Part shown: positions 1 through 6,465 of the stretch, in pieces
How positions within the stretch are numbered: the first letter of the stretch is position 1
How the letters are laid out: each line of letters opens with the position of its first letter
NCBI GenBank assembly: GCA_934636655.1
Contig: CAKUAS010000028.1
Coordinates: forward strand, 1 to 21,226
Source of the DNA: an uncultured Oscillospiraceae bacterium
GTDB taxonomy: Bacteria > Bacillota > Clostridia > Oscillospirales > Oscillospiraceae
Length of the DNA: 21,226 nt
Reading direction: 5' to 3'
Position numbers and translations under genes: made by a program
Notes under the pieces: model-generated
Seen by the model: only the letters and a program-made list of their open reading frames with translations
Told to the model about the DNA's origin: nothing
The model's database searches: none

Positions 1-59
1 GGTTAAGACGTAGGCCTCTCACGCCTGAATCAGGAGTTCGACTCTCCTACGGGTCACCA
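1..59 (+). tRNA. tRNA-Glu (CTC), 5' end cut off
   Basis: The 3' part of a tRNA runs off the left edge of the window. The anticodon stem TAGGC/GCCTG (11-15/23-27) encloses a seven-base loop with anticodon CTC at 18-20. The T arm (AGGAG/CTCCT) and the acceptor strand ACGGGTC follow, then a discriminator A and an encoded CCA at 57-59. Only the acceptor 5' strand and part of the D arm are missing. It is the first visible member of a tRNA cluster whose earlier part lies outside the window. Confidence 0.93.
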
Positions 60-62
60 TAT

Positions 63-138
63 GCACCATTAGCTCAGCTGGTAGAGCACCTGACTCTTAA
101 TCAGGGTGTCCAGGGTTCGAGTCCCTGATGGTGTACCA
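63..138 (+). tRNA. tRNA-Lys (CTT)
   Basis: A complete 76-nt cloverleaf. The acceptor strands GCACCAT and ATGGTGT pair with one G-U at the end. The D arm has AGCTCAGCTGGTAGAGC. The anticodon stem CCTGA/TCAGG encloses CTCTTAA, giving anticodon CTT. The T arm has GGTTCGAGTCC, and CCA is encoded. It starts three bases after tRNA-Glu, so the two are surely co-transcribed. Confidence 0.97.
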
Positions 139-165
139 CAAGGGGAAGATTTTTTCTTCCCCTTG
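139..165 (+). terminator. Hairpin after tRNA-Lys, possible terminator or processing signal
   Basis: A perfect 10-bp stem (CAAGGGGAAG at 139-148 with CTTCCCCTTG at 156-165) begins directly after the tRNA CCA. The thymines lie in the loop rather than after the stem, and GCAAAAAA follows. It is therefore not a textbook intrinsic terminator on the + strand and could instead guide RNA processing. A promoter just downstream fits an end of transcription here. Confidence 0.5.
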
Positions 166-176
166 CAAAAAAGCTC

Positions 177-205
177 TTGACATTGAGAGCGTAATAATGT
201 AGTAT
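177..205 (+). promoter_or_regulatory. Sigma-A promoter for the 5S rRNA/tRNA unit
   Basis: TTGACA (177-182) and TAGTAT (200-205) are separated by exactly 17 bases. The predicted start near 212 is about 13 bases before the mature 5S end. The promoter implies that 5S and the three following tRNAs can be transcribed independently of the upstream tRNA cluster. Confidence 0.8.
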
Positions 206-224
206 TTGGTGTGTTCCAAATGCA

Positions 225-341
<117 letters not shown>

Positions 342-377
342 TCGAAGGGTTTGGCGCAAGTCAGGCCCTTTGCTTTT

Positions 378-453
<76 letters not shown>

Positions 454-456
454 ATG

Positions 457-486
457 GTATTGCCGCCACATTTGTGACGGCAATAC
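457..486 (+). other. Spacer hairpin between tRNA-Asn and tRNA-Met
   Basis: GTATTGCCGCCAC (457-469) pairs with GTGACGGCAATAC (474-486) apart from one C/A mismatch, with a four-base loop. No run of thymines follows, so it is unlikely to terminate transcription. A role in processing of the polycistronic tRNA precursor is an inference. Confidence 0.5.
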
Positions 487-494
487 TGATATTA

Positions 495-571
495 GGGCCT
501 TTAGCTCAGTTGGTTAGAGCAACCGGCTCATAACCGGTCGGTCTGGGGTTCGAGTCCCTGAAGGCCCACCA
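495..571 (+). tRNA. tRNA with CAT anticodon (elongator Met, or Ile2)
   Basis: A complete 77-nt tRNA. Acceptor strands GGGCCTT and AAGGCCC are fully paired, the anticodon stem ACCGG/CCGGT encloses CTCATAA, and CCA is encoded. The paired first base and the lack of the three G-C pairs typical of initiator anticodon stems argue against fMet. Elongator Met is the default call. An Ile2 tRNA whose C34 is changed to lysidine by TilS has the same anticodon in the gene and cannot be excluded by eye. Confidence 0.9.
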
Positions 572-578
572 ATTTTAT

Positions 579-654
579 AGGGGAATAGCTCAGCTGGTAG
601 AGCGGCGGTCTCCAAAACCGTAGGCCGAGGGTTCGAAGCCTTCTTCCCCTGCCA
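579..654 (+). tRNA. tRNA-Trp (CCA)
   Basis: A complete 76-nt tRNA. Acceptor strands AGGGGAA and TTCCCCT pair fully. The anticodon stem GCGGT/ACCGT encloses CTCCAAA, giving anticodon CCA. Discriminator G and CCA are encoded. It is the last tRNA before the terminator. Confidence 0.96.
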
Positions 655-663
655 GAACGAACT

Positions 664-708
664 GTCCGATAGAATTTGTTTGATTCTATCGGGCTTTTTT
701 TATTTTTT
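664..708 (+). terminator. Intrinsic terminator of the 5S/tRNA unit
   Basis: A 10-bp stem CCGATAGAAT/ATTCTATCGG (666-675/683-692) is extended by a G-C and a G-U pair and followed by a long, almost pure thymine tract from 695. It lies ten bases after tRNA-Trp. Confidence 0.92.
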
Positions 709-782
709 CTGAACTTTTTGCGACGTTTTATTGTTTGGCAGAATAAAGAAAAGTGACTATTAATGGCATTAATCGGCTTCTG

Positions 783-820
783 GGCCTAAGGTTTTGCTTA
801 TAGGCCTACGGTTTCTTAGA
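783..820 (+). repeat. Imperfect tandem direct repeat, about 20 bases per copy
   Basis: Two adjacent copies begin GGCCTAAGGTTTTGCTTA and GGCCTACGGTTTCTTA, differing by one substitution and one missing base. GGCCTA/TAGGCC can also pair across the junction. The 309 bases from 655 to 963 have no gene: they hold the terminator at the left, this repeat, and the lipoprotein promoter at the right. The function is unknown. Confidence 0.55.
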
Positions 821-903
821 TTTTGGACTGTAGGATACGAATTGAAACGAGTATTGATTAATTGCGAATACGCTATTATGAGTGGGCTGTTTAGCCATGC
901 TAT

Positions 904-932
904 TTGCAGTCCTTAAGCTGCTATGCTATAAT
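904..932 (+). promoter_or_regulatory. Sigma-A promoter of the lipoprotein gene
   Basis: TTGCAG (904-909) and a perfect TATAAT (927-932) are 17 bases apart. An AAGGTGG ribosome site at 950-956 lies seven bases before the start codon at 964. Confidence 0.8.
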
Positions 933-963
933 GAGCTCAAAGAAATATTAAGGTGGTGTAACA

Positions 964-1434
964 ATGAAGCGATATCTCAGCGTGATACTCGCTGCAATTA
1001 TTCTGTCGGTGTGCCTGTGCGGCTGTGAGAGCGACGAGAGTGCGGCCCTGCGGCATTTGAATAATGATCTGGGTACAGACATATCCGAAAAGCAGATCAG
1101 CTCATACAGCGATACACATGGCGGATTTCTCGGCGACGGCGAACTGCGTATAACGGTAGAGCCTGACGGTGACTTTCAAGCTGACGTTATATTAAAGTCC
1201 GACGCATGGAAGCCTCTCGGTGAGGACGAGACGGCATACGGTGTTTTATACGGTACGGATTCTGTCGCTCCTATGTTCCCGATCCTGCCCGAGCCTGAGC
1301 ATACGTGGTGTTGGTTTAATGATAGGCATACCGACACGCAGATACCGTTCTTTGCTCGCAATTCGTATAATTTTACTATCGCAGTTTACGATAGCGACAC
1401 CGGTACACTGTACTATTACAGGCTTGACACATAA
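964..1434 (+). CDS. Small predicted lipoprotein of unknown function
   Basis: A 156-residue protein with a lipoprotein signal peptide: basic MKR start, hydrophobic segment at about 5-18, and lipobox L-C-G-C with the lipidated cysteine at 21. The mature part is acidic and polar, has no further membrane segment, and ends in a Tyr-rich strand (YDSDTGTLYYYRLD). It is therefore predicted to be anchored to the outer face of the membrane. I do not recognise a family. The start is fixed by the AAGGTGG site seven bases upstream. It stands alone with its own promoter and a shared terminator downstream. Confidence 0.85.
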   Translation: MKRYLSVILAAIILSVCLCGCESDESAALRHLNNDLGTDISEKQISSYSDTHGGFLGDGELRITVEPDGDFQADVILKSDAWKPLGEDETAYGVLYGTDSVAPMFPILPEPEHTWCWFNDRHTDTQIPFFARNSYNFTIAVYDSDTGTLYYYRLDT

Positions 1435-1441
1435 ATTTAAG

Positions 1442-1482
1442 AAAACAGTCTCCTGCAAGATTATCTTGCAGGAGACTGTTTT
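1442..1482. terminator. Bidirectional terminator between convergent genes
   Basis: A perfect 19-bp inverted repeat (1442-1460 with 1464-1482, loop TTA) has four A at one end and five T at the other. It works in both directions, ending the lipoprotein gene (+) and the SLH gene (-), whose stop codons lie 7 and 10 bases away. Confidence 0.93.
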
Positions 1483-1492
1483 TATGTTTGAT

Positions 1493-3838
1493 TTACAGGA
1501 TGCTGGACATCTCCATGTAGCGATGGAGCATTGCTGCCATCTCAGAGCGCAACGCGGTACGGTTCGGGCCGAAGCGGCCGTCAGTGTAGCCGTGGATAAC
1601 GCCAAGAGAGGTTGCCCAGATAACCGCATCCTTTGCCCATGCGCCGATGGAGGATGCGTCGACAAAGCCGCCGAGCGAGCCGCTGACGCTGGGTGAGCCT
1701 GCGTAGCGGTAGATCATTGCGACAATCTCCGCACGGGTTATCGAAGCATTAGGATCGAAGGTGGTAGCAGTCTTGCCGTAGGTGACGTGGGTGTTGTATG
1801 CCCAGATTATTGCGTCATAGCACCACTTAGCGCCAATGTCGGTGAATGCGGGGATCTGCATGCCTTCAACGGACGGGGAGCCCTCCAGACGGTACAGAAC
1901 GGTGACGAACATTGCACGGGTCATGTAGGTGCGGGGACCGAACTTCGTGTCGGAAACGCCGAACATGATGTCATACTGCCAGACGTACTTGACGTCGTTG
2001 TAGCACCAGTCGGTCTTCTTCACGTCAGTGAAGGGGAAGGGAATTTCGTCGCCGCAGTTTGCACATACCTTGTGTACATAGTTGTGACCGGTTGCGGGGA
2101 TGACCTCGGATTTGCTGAGGACCTCGCCGCATTCACTGCAGTGGCTGCCCTCGGTGCAGCCGTCCTTTGTGCAGGTAGCTGCAACTGCAGGGGTGTCGAT
2201 GACCTTGGTGTGCTCGTGAGCGGCAACGGTCAGCTTTGCCTCGTTGGTGATGTACATGGTGGGGCTCTTAAGATCAACGTTGTAGATCATGCAGGCGAAG
2301 GCTCTGCCGTTGTCGCTCGCGGCGGCCTTTGCGATGGTAAGGGTATCGGTGGTGCTCAGGGATACCTTCTTGAGCGCCGCAAGAAGCTTGAGCGCGATCT
2401 GCAGCTTGCTGCCGGAAAGATCGATTCCGCCGAAGTCGATGCTCTTAACGGCATCGGGCTCGAGCCACAGATACTTATATGTTCCCGCGGTGTTTACCTT
2501 AACCTTGAACGTTGCGCTCTCGCCCTCCTTGACGGTAACGTCATTGGGGCCGGTAACGTCAAGCTCGCTGCCCATGAGACCAGCGATGAACTTGAGGAAG
2601 GTGTAGGCGTCAAGATTTTTCAGCAGGCCGTTTATGTCAAAGCCGCCCTCGAGAAGCTTTTTGAGTATATCCGCGATCTGGTCGGAGTCAAGATTCTCCA
2701 GCAGCTTTTTGAGCGTCTCGTTGTCGTCGATAAACTGCTTGAACAGCTCAAGAAGCTTGTCCTTGTCAAGATTCTTAAGGATATCCTCGATGTCTCCGTT
2801 CTTATCGAGAAGACCCTTGATGATTTCCTTGAGCTGCTCGATATCAAGATTCTCCAGCAGCTTTTTGAGCGTCTCGTTGTCACCGAAAAGGCTTTCAAGC
2901 ATCTTCATCAGCGTGTCGATATCGAGCTTCGGGAGAAGGTTCTTGAGATCATCGAAATTTCCGTTCAGAAGTCCCTCAATAATACCCTTGAGCTGCTCGA
3001 TATCAAGCTTTTCGAGTATTTTACCGATGTCTTCGTTCTTCGCAAGAAGGTCTTTGAGCGCCTTGATGAGAGCGTCCTTGTCAAGATATTTAAGCAGATC
3101 CTCGATGTCTATATTCCCGTCGTCGCCTATAAGACCCTTGAGCGCTTCAAGGAGGGTTTCCGGATTGATGTTTTCGAGCAGCTTGTCAAGAATATCATTT
3201 TTCCCCTTGAGGCTTTCCAGCAGAGCTTTGAGCGCACCTTCCGGTATGAGTTTGAATATGTCTTCAAGCTTGCCGTTGCCATTGAGGAAGTCCTCAAGTA
3301 ATTTTTCGAGCTCCTCCTGAGGAATATTATTAAAAAGCCTATCAAGCTCGTCATTATCGATGAACAGTTCTAAAAGAGCTTTGACCTGGTCTAAAGAGAG
3401 GCCGTTGAGAAGATCTTTTACATCGCCTTCGCCAGCAATAAGTTTCTTAATCGTTTCTACAAGAGCCTTAGCCTCATCGCTCTTGAGCATACCGAATATT
3501 TTCTGAAGTGTAGGATCGTCAAGAGCGCCAAGCAACTTGTCAAGCTGATCTTTGGGGAGTTGCTTGATGAGCGCCTTAAACAGCGCGGACATGTCCTTGC
3601 TGTCCAAGTCCTTGAGAAGCTCCTGAAGCTTAGTCTTGAGCTGCCCATTGTCTTGCTCGCCGTTAAGCAATTTTTTTATCTGATCGACGAGCGCCTGTAT
3701 GTCCGGACTTTGCTCAAGCGTCATGCCCGGATCGTCCTTGGGTTCGGTTTCCGCATTGGCGTCTGCAATGGCGTAAACCGGCAGCAGCGTGAACACGAGC
3801 ACCAGCACCAGCATCAGGCTGATAATGCGATTTTTCAT
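1493..3838 (-). CDS. Secreted SLH-domain surface protein with tandem 26-residue helical repeats
   Basis: 781 residues. A signal peptide covers about 1-27. Residues about 55-425 are a run of roughly twelve units of about 26 residues, each two short amphipathic helices; a typical unit is TLKKLLENLDIEQLKEIIKG followed by LLDKNG. Residues about 427-540 form an Ig-like beta domain. Residues 541-600 are a Cys/His-rich linker with four CxxC-like pairs and an IPATGH motif. Three SLH domains (about 601-650, 664-711, 724-775) end the protein. SLH domains usually bind pyruvylated secondary cell-wall polymer, so this is a wall-anchored extracellular protein. A strong AAGGAGG (3845-3851) fixes the start. 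I do not recognise the repeat region as a named family; a stalk or ligand-binding role is only inference. Confidence 0.93.
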   Translation of the reverse strand: MKNRIISLMLVLVLVFTLLPVYAIADANAETEPKDDPGMTLEQSPDIQALVDQIKKLLNGEQDNGQLKTKLQELLKDLDSKDMSALFKALIKQLPKDQLDKLLGALDDPTLQKIFGMLKSDEAKALVETIKKLIAGEGDVKDLLNGLSLDQVKALLELFIDNDELDRLFNNIPQEELEKLLEDFLNGNGKLEDIFKLIPEGALKALLESLKGKNDILDKLLENINPETLLEALKGLIGDDGNIDIEDLLKYLDKDALIKALKDLLAKNEDIGKILEKLDIEQLKGIIEGLLNGNFDDLKNLLPKLDIDTLMKMLESLFGDNETLKKLLENLDIEQLKEIIKGLLDKNGDIEDILKNLDKDKLLELFKQFIDDNETLKKLLENLDSDQIADILKKLLEGGFDINGLLKNLDAYTFLKFIAGLMGSELDVTGPNDVTVKEGESATFKVKVNTAGTYKYLWLEPDAVKSIDFGGIDLSGSKLQIALKLLAALKKVSLSTTDTLTIAKAAASDNGRAFACMIYNVDLKSPTMYITNEAKLTVAAHEHTKVIDTPAVAATCTKDGCTEGSHCSECGEVLSKSEVIPATGHNYVHKVCANCGDEIPFPFTDVKKTDWCYNDVKYVWQYDIMFGVSDTKFGPRTYMTRAMFVTVLYRLEGSPSVEGMQIPAFTDIGAKWCYDAIIWAYNTHVTYGKTATTFDPNASITRAEIVAMIYRYAGSPSVSGSLGGFVDASSIGAWAKDAVIWATSLGVIHGYTDGRFGPNRTALRSEMAAMLHRYMEMSSIL
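2632..3120 (-). repeat. 78-bp coding tandem repeats in the SLH gene
   Basis: The best-conserved units of the helical repeat region. A 38-base stretch at 2688-2725 is identical to 2844-2881. The offset is 156 bases, exactly two 78-bp (26-codon) units. Identity at the DNA level points to recent duplication or gene conversion and makes the locus prone to copy-number change. Confidence 0.8.
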
Positions 3839-3912
3839 AATATTCCTCCTTGCTCTATTGACATAAAATAAATGGCCAATAAAATATTTACGGTGTCAAT
3901 ATGTCAACAAAT

Positions 3913-3941
3913 ATTATACAGAATTATTACAGGACTTGCAA
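3913..3941 (-). promoter_or_regulatory. Promoter of the SLH protein gene
   Basis: On the minus strand TTGCAA (3936-3941) and a perfect TATAAT (3913-3918) are 17 bases apart, giving a leader of about 68 bases. Two TGTCAA copies (3894-3899, 3902-3907) and an ATTGACA (3857-3863) in inverse orientation lie in the leader; a weaker alternative promoter could start from one of them. Confidence 0.7.
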
Positions 3942-3996
3942 CGGTATTCATACAAAAAGTTTAAAAACGGCAAAATAACCAGTTACATAAGAAAAT

Positions 3997-4010
3997 AATT
4001 GTGCACAATT
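3997..4010. promoter_or_regulatory. Perfect 14-bp palindrome, possible operator
   Basis: AATTGTGCACAATT is a perfect palindrome 56 bases upstream of the -35 box of the SLH gene and 25 bases after the TetR fragment. The symmetry suits a dimeric regulator, but no binding protein can be assigned. Confidence 0.4.
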
Positions 4011-4034
4011 TGTGCTCTCGCTACGATTATATAA

Positions 4035-4298
4035 TTACGCCCTTGTCGTTTTCCGACGAAACTCGGGCGGAACGTCGTATAGTGTTTCGTGTTCGCTTAT
4101 CGCTACCTCGCGAAAATCGAAGCTGCCGCCCGTGAGACACCATTCATAGGCTGCTCCGATGGCGATGCGGATGCCGAGAGCGACTATATCCTCGGGCTTG
4201 TTTTTGTTGCGTATAAGCCCCTGACGCTGGCAGCTTGCGATGAGCAGAGCAAACCACTCGTTGAAGGAATTATACACCTCGAATAGTCCGACAGGCTT
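4035..4298 (-). pseudogene. TetR-family regulator, C-terminal remnant
   Basis: The readable fragment resembles the C-terminal ligand-binding domain of TetR regulators: FNEWFALLIASCQRQGLIR, then AIGAAYEWCLTGGSFDFREV, ending in a basic tail. The N-terminal helix-turn-helix is absent. The frame is closed by TAA at 4299-4301, and the only start-like codon in good register is GTG at 4277, which would give 80 residues. An AGGAGG site (about 4306-4311) follows the anti-sigma stop at a distance that suits no start codon. Together these suggest that the 5' half was lost by deletion. It might still make a short protein, but it cannot bind DNA as a normal TetR. Confidence 0.65.
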
Positions 4299-4318
4299 TT
4301 ATTTGACCTCCTGCTCGC

Positions 4319-5059
4319 TTATGGATGCTCACGGATCTGAACGACTATCCATTCTCCGCTGTCATTCCTTTCTACTTTCCAGAGAGAGGGAATATTCCGG
4401 CTTCCGTGAGCGATACTTCCGTCGTGATTGAAGGTTTCGGACGAGTAATAGACCCAGATATAGCCCTCGTCTTTCCCAAGATGAGCAGACCACAGCTCTA
4501 ACGAATGTTCATTGAACGCCGTATCACCATAGCTGTCAGTATCGGTCGCATATCGAGCGAGCAGACCATATTTTTCTTCGTTTTCAACGCTTGTATGCTG
4601 CACATCATTGAACGCCTGATCCGCCAGACGCAAAACTGTCTGTGCTTCTCTGCGGTCGGATGCAGAGCCGATATAAAGCGCCTTGGCAATCTGTTCACCG
4701 CTATAATAGCCGCCAATCGACATAGAGCCAATATCCACGATGCGGTACACAGGGAAAAAGTGAAGCAGTACGCATATGGTGATAAAGATTCCGGCAATAA
4801 CAGCCGCAACGCGGTATGCCTTTTTACGGAAATTCTTACGGGCAGCCTTCATGGACTTCATCACTTCCGTTTCCAAACTGTCCCTCATTTTGCTGCCGAC
4901 TTTTTCAACCTTTGGCCCAGCTTTCAATGTTTCAAACTCCGCGGTACATTCCGGGCAGACTTTGAGGTGTTCTTTGACAAACGCCCCCGTCTCATCGCTG
5001 ACCATGTTTTCAAGGTACAGGGGCAGAATATCCCGAACGATGCCGCACTCATTTTTCAT
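4319..5059 (-). CDS. Zinc-finger (ZAS) anti-sigma factor, single-pass membrane protein
   Basis: 246 residues from the second ATG. The cytoplasmic N-terminus has the anti-sigma zinc site: Cys5 in CGIVRDILPLYLEN, then His31-x3-Cys35-x2-Cys38. A basic stretch leads to one membrane helix (about 82-103), followed by an extracytoplasmic domain of about 140 residues with no known fold by eye. Proteins of this kind hold their cognate ECF sigma factor until an envelope signal is sensed. The gene overlaps the sigma gene by 11 bases, so they are translationally coupled. The GGAGG is nine bases from this ATG and only three from the ATG at 5065, which would add two residues. Confidence 0.88.
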   Translation of the reverse strand: MKNECGIVRDILPLYLENMVSDETGAFVKEHLKVCPECTAEFETLKAGPKVEKVGSKMRDSLETEVMKSMKAARKNFRKKAYRVAAVIAGIFITICVLLHFFPVYRIVDIGSMSIGGYYSGEQIAKALYIGSASDRREAQTVLRLADQAFNDVQHTSVENEEKYGLLARYATDTDSYGDTAFNEHSLELWSAHLGKDEGYIWVYYSSETFNHDGSIAHGSRNIPSLWKVERNDSGEWIVVQIREHP

Positions 5060-5549
5060 GTTCATTCTCCTCCAATCTGCGTTGTATCATTTTTCTTGCC
5101 CGGTGGTAGGTAACGCAAGCCCAATTATCGCTTTTTTCGTAGAGAGCGCCGATTTCCTTGAATGACAATTCTCCGAATACACGCCACATGAAAACTTCCT
5201 TATATGGTTCGGATATATCGTGCAGGATCTTTCGTATTTTGCGGGCATCCTCTTGCTCACCGATTTGTGTATCAATAAGAACGTCCTCGGCGGCAATACT
5301 CTGTAAATCCAGCTCGTCGATGCTCGATACTCTTTTATTCTTTTTCAAGTATGAGTAATAGGTGTTTTTAGCGATCTGACAAAGCCAGACGCGCATATCA
5401 CAGTCACCGCGAAAATTATCTATGGAATTGATGGCTTTGAAAAAGGTTTCGCTTGTGATCTCCTCTGCAATATGCTCGCTGCCCGAAAGCTGCCACACAT
5501 AGTGATATATTGGCTTGAAATAGGTACGATATATCTGTTCAAACTCCAC
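5049..5549 (-). CDS. ECF (sigma-70 family) RNA polymerase sigma factor
   Basis: 166 residues, the usual ECF length. Region 2 covers about 5-70 (YRTYFKPIYHYVWQLSGSEH, then AEEITSETFFKA and a WLCQIAKNTYYSYLKK segment). Region 4 covers about 105-160 (EPYKEVFMWRVFGELSFKEI) with its helix-turn-helix. It starts at GTG, supported by AAGGAGG about ten bases upstream. It directs transcription of an envelope-response regulon when released by the anti-sigma factor encoded by the overlapping next gene. I saw no clear autoregulatory promoter in the 76 bases upstream. Confidence 0.93.
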   Translation of the reverse strand: MEFEQIYRTYFKPIYHYVWQLSGSEHIAEEITSETFFKAINSIDNFRGDCDMRVWLCQIAKNTYYSYLKKNKRVSSIDELDLQSIAAEDVLIDTQIGEQEDARKIRKILHDISEPYKEVFMWRVFGELSFKEIGALYEKSDNWACVTYHRARKMIQRRLEENEHEK

Positions 5550-5612
5550 TGCGCTACCACCTCCTTTTGCAATTAAGACTCCGCAGACGAAGAAATCTTA
5601 CAAAAAATCTAA

Positions 5613-5648
5613 GCAAAAGCTCAGGTCATTTGACCTGAGCTTTTTTGC
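5613..5648 (-). terminator. Terminator overlapping the end of psd
   Basis: A perfect 14-bp inverted repeat (5615-5628 with 5631-5644, two-base centre). On the minus strand it is followed by TTTGCTTAGATTTTTT. The psd stop codon (5626-5628) lies inside the stem. It separates the lipid operon from the sigma operon. Confidence 0.8.
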
Positions 5649-6465
5649 ATATCTCACTGCCGAAGCGCACGGGGTGTTCCTTGCCGCGCAGAGTGTCGGA
5701 GAAGACCTCCGGCGGAATATCGAGCACACCCTCCTTAAACAGCAGGACTATAGTCGAGCCTCCGAAGCGGAACAGACCCTTTTCCTCGCCGCGGTGAATG
5801 ACGCCGGCTTGACGGTAGTTATCTATCTTGCCGACAAGGCACGCGCCGACCTCTATCTGCACGACCGGGCCGAAGTTTTCTGTATACAGGACGCAGTATT
5901 CGCGTGTATTCTGTATGAAAACAGGCCTTTTTCGCACAACGATCGGCTGCACGGGGTGATAGCGCCCCTGAATGTGCCAGTTGCGGCTTTTGAAGCCGTC
6001 GTCTATGTAACAGTAGCGGTGATAATTCTCAACGCCGAGACGAAGTACAAGACATGTGCCGTTCATGTAATCTTCGGCAATATCCGCGCCTCCGACGAGA
6101 TCCTCGACGTTGTACCAGCTGTTTTTTATCGCAAACTCAGCATCGCTGCTGATCTTATACGCCGACATGTAACCGTCGCAGGGGGAGATGAGCGTGTCGG
6201 GATTCATGTTCACGGATCGTGCTCCGTCCTTCACCTGACGGGTGAAAAAGTCGTTGAAGCAGCGGTAATCCTGCTTGACATAGTCGCTCATGTCCAGCGC
6301 GTTTGCGCGGATGAAACCGTCGATGCGCCGCGCTGAACACCTTGTGTCCATATAAGCGCCGATAACGGCCGTGAGTATAGGATTCGTCATAATGCGCCGC
6401 GCCGGCCAGCCGAGATGCTTAAAGTAGCAGCAGGTAAGGCCGATCGCCATTTTCTTAGAGGTCAT
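5626..6465 (-). CDS. psd: Phosphatidylserine decarboxylase proenzyme
   Basis: 279 residues. It converts phosphatidylserine to phosphatidylethanolamine at the membrane. Family marks are FNDFFTRQVK (70-79), Asp97 in SPCDGYMS, His149 in ENYHRYCYID, and the self-cleavage site FGGST at 234-238. There Ser237 becomes the pyruvoyl group and splits the chain into a large beta and a short alpha subunit. GGST replaces the LGST of the E. coli enzyme, a change I would expect to be tolerated. The start overlaps the end of the upstream membrane-protein gene by 11 bases, so the two are coupled. The ribosome site is weak. No pssA is in the window. Confidence 0.93.
   Translation of the reverse strand: MTSKKMAIGLTCCYFKHLGWPARRIMTNPILTAVIGAYMDTRCSARRIDGFIRANALDMSDYVKQDYRCFNDFFTRQVKDGARSVNMNPDTLISPCDGYMSAYKISSDAEFAIKNSWYNVEDLVGGADIAEDYMNGTCLVLRLGVENYHRYCYIDDGFKSRNWHIQGRYHPVQPIVVRKRPVFIQNTREYCVLYTENFGPVVQIEVGACLVGKIDNYRQAGVIHRGEEKGLFRFGGSTIVLLFKEGVLDIPPEVFSDTLRGKEHPVRFGSEICKKAQVK

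Noticed and set aside
1787..3301. 504-codon + strand frame opposite the SLH gene
   Set aside because: It is a shadow of the repetitive minus-strand gene, whose signal peptide, SLH domains and ribosome site are clear. The product has no recognisable features beyond reversed repeat patterns.
5550..5612. ECF-type autoregulatory promoter before the first sigma gene
   Set aside because: A TGTAAG-like element is present on the minus strand but no matching -10 element at 16-17 bases could be found.
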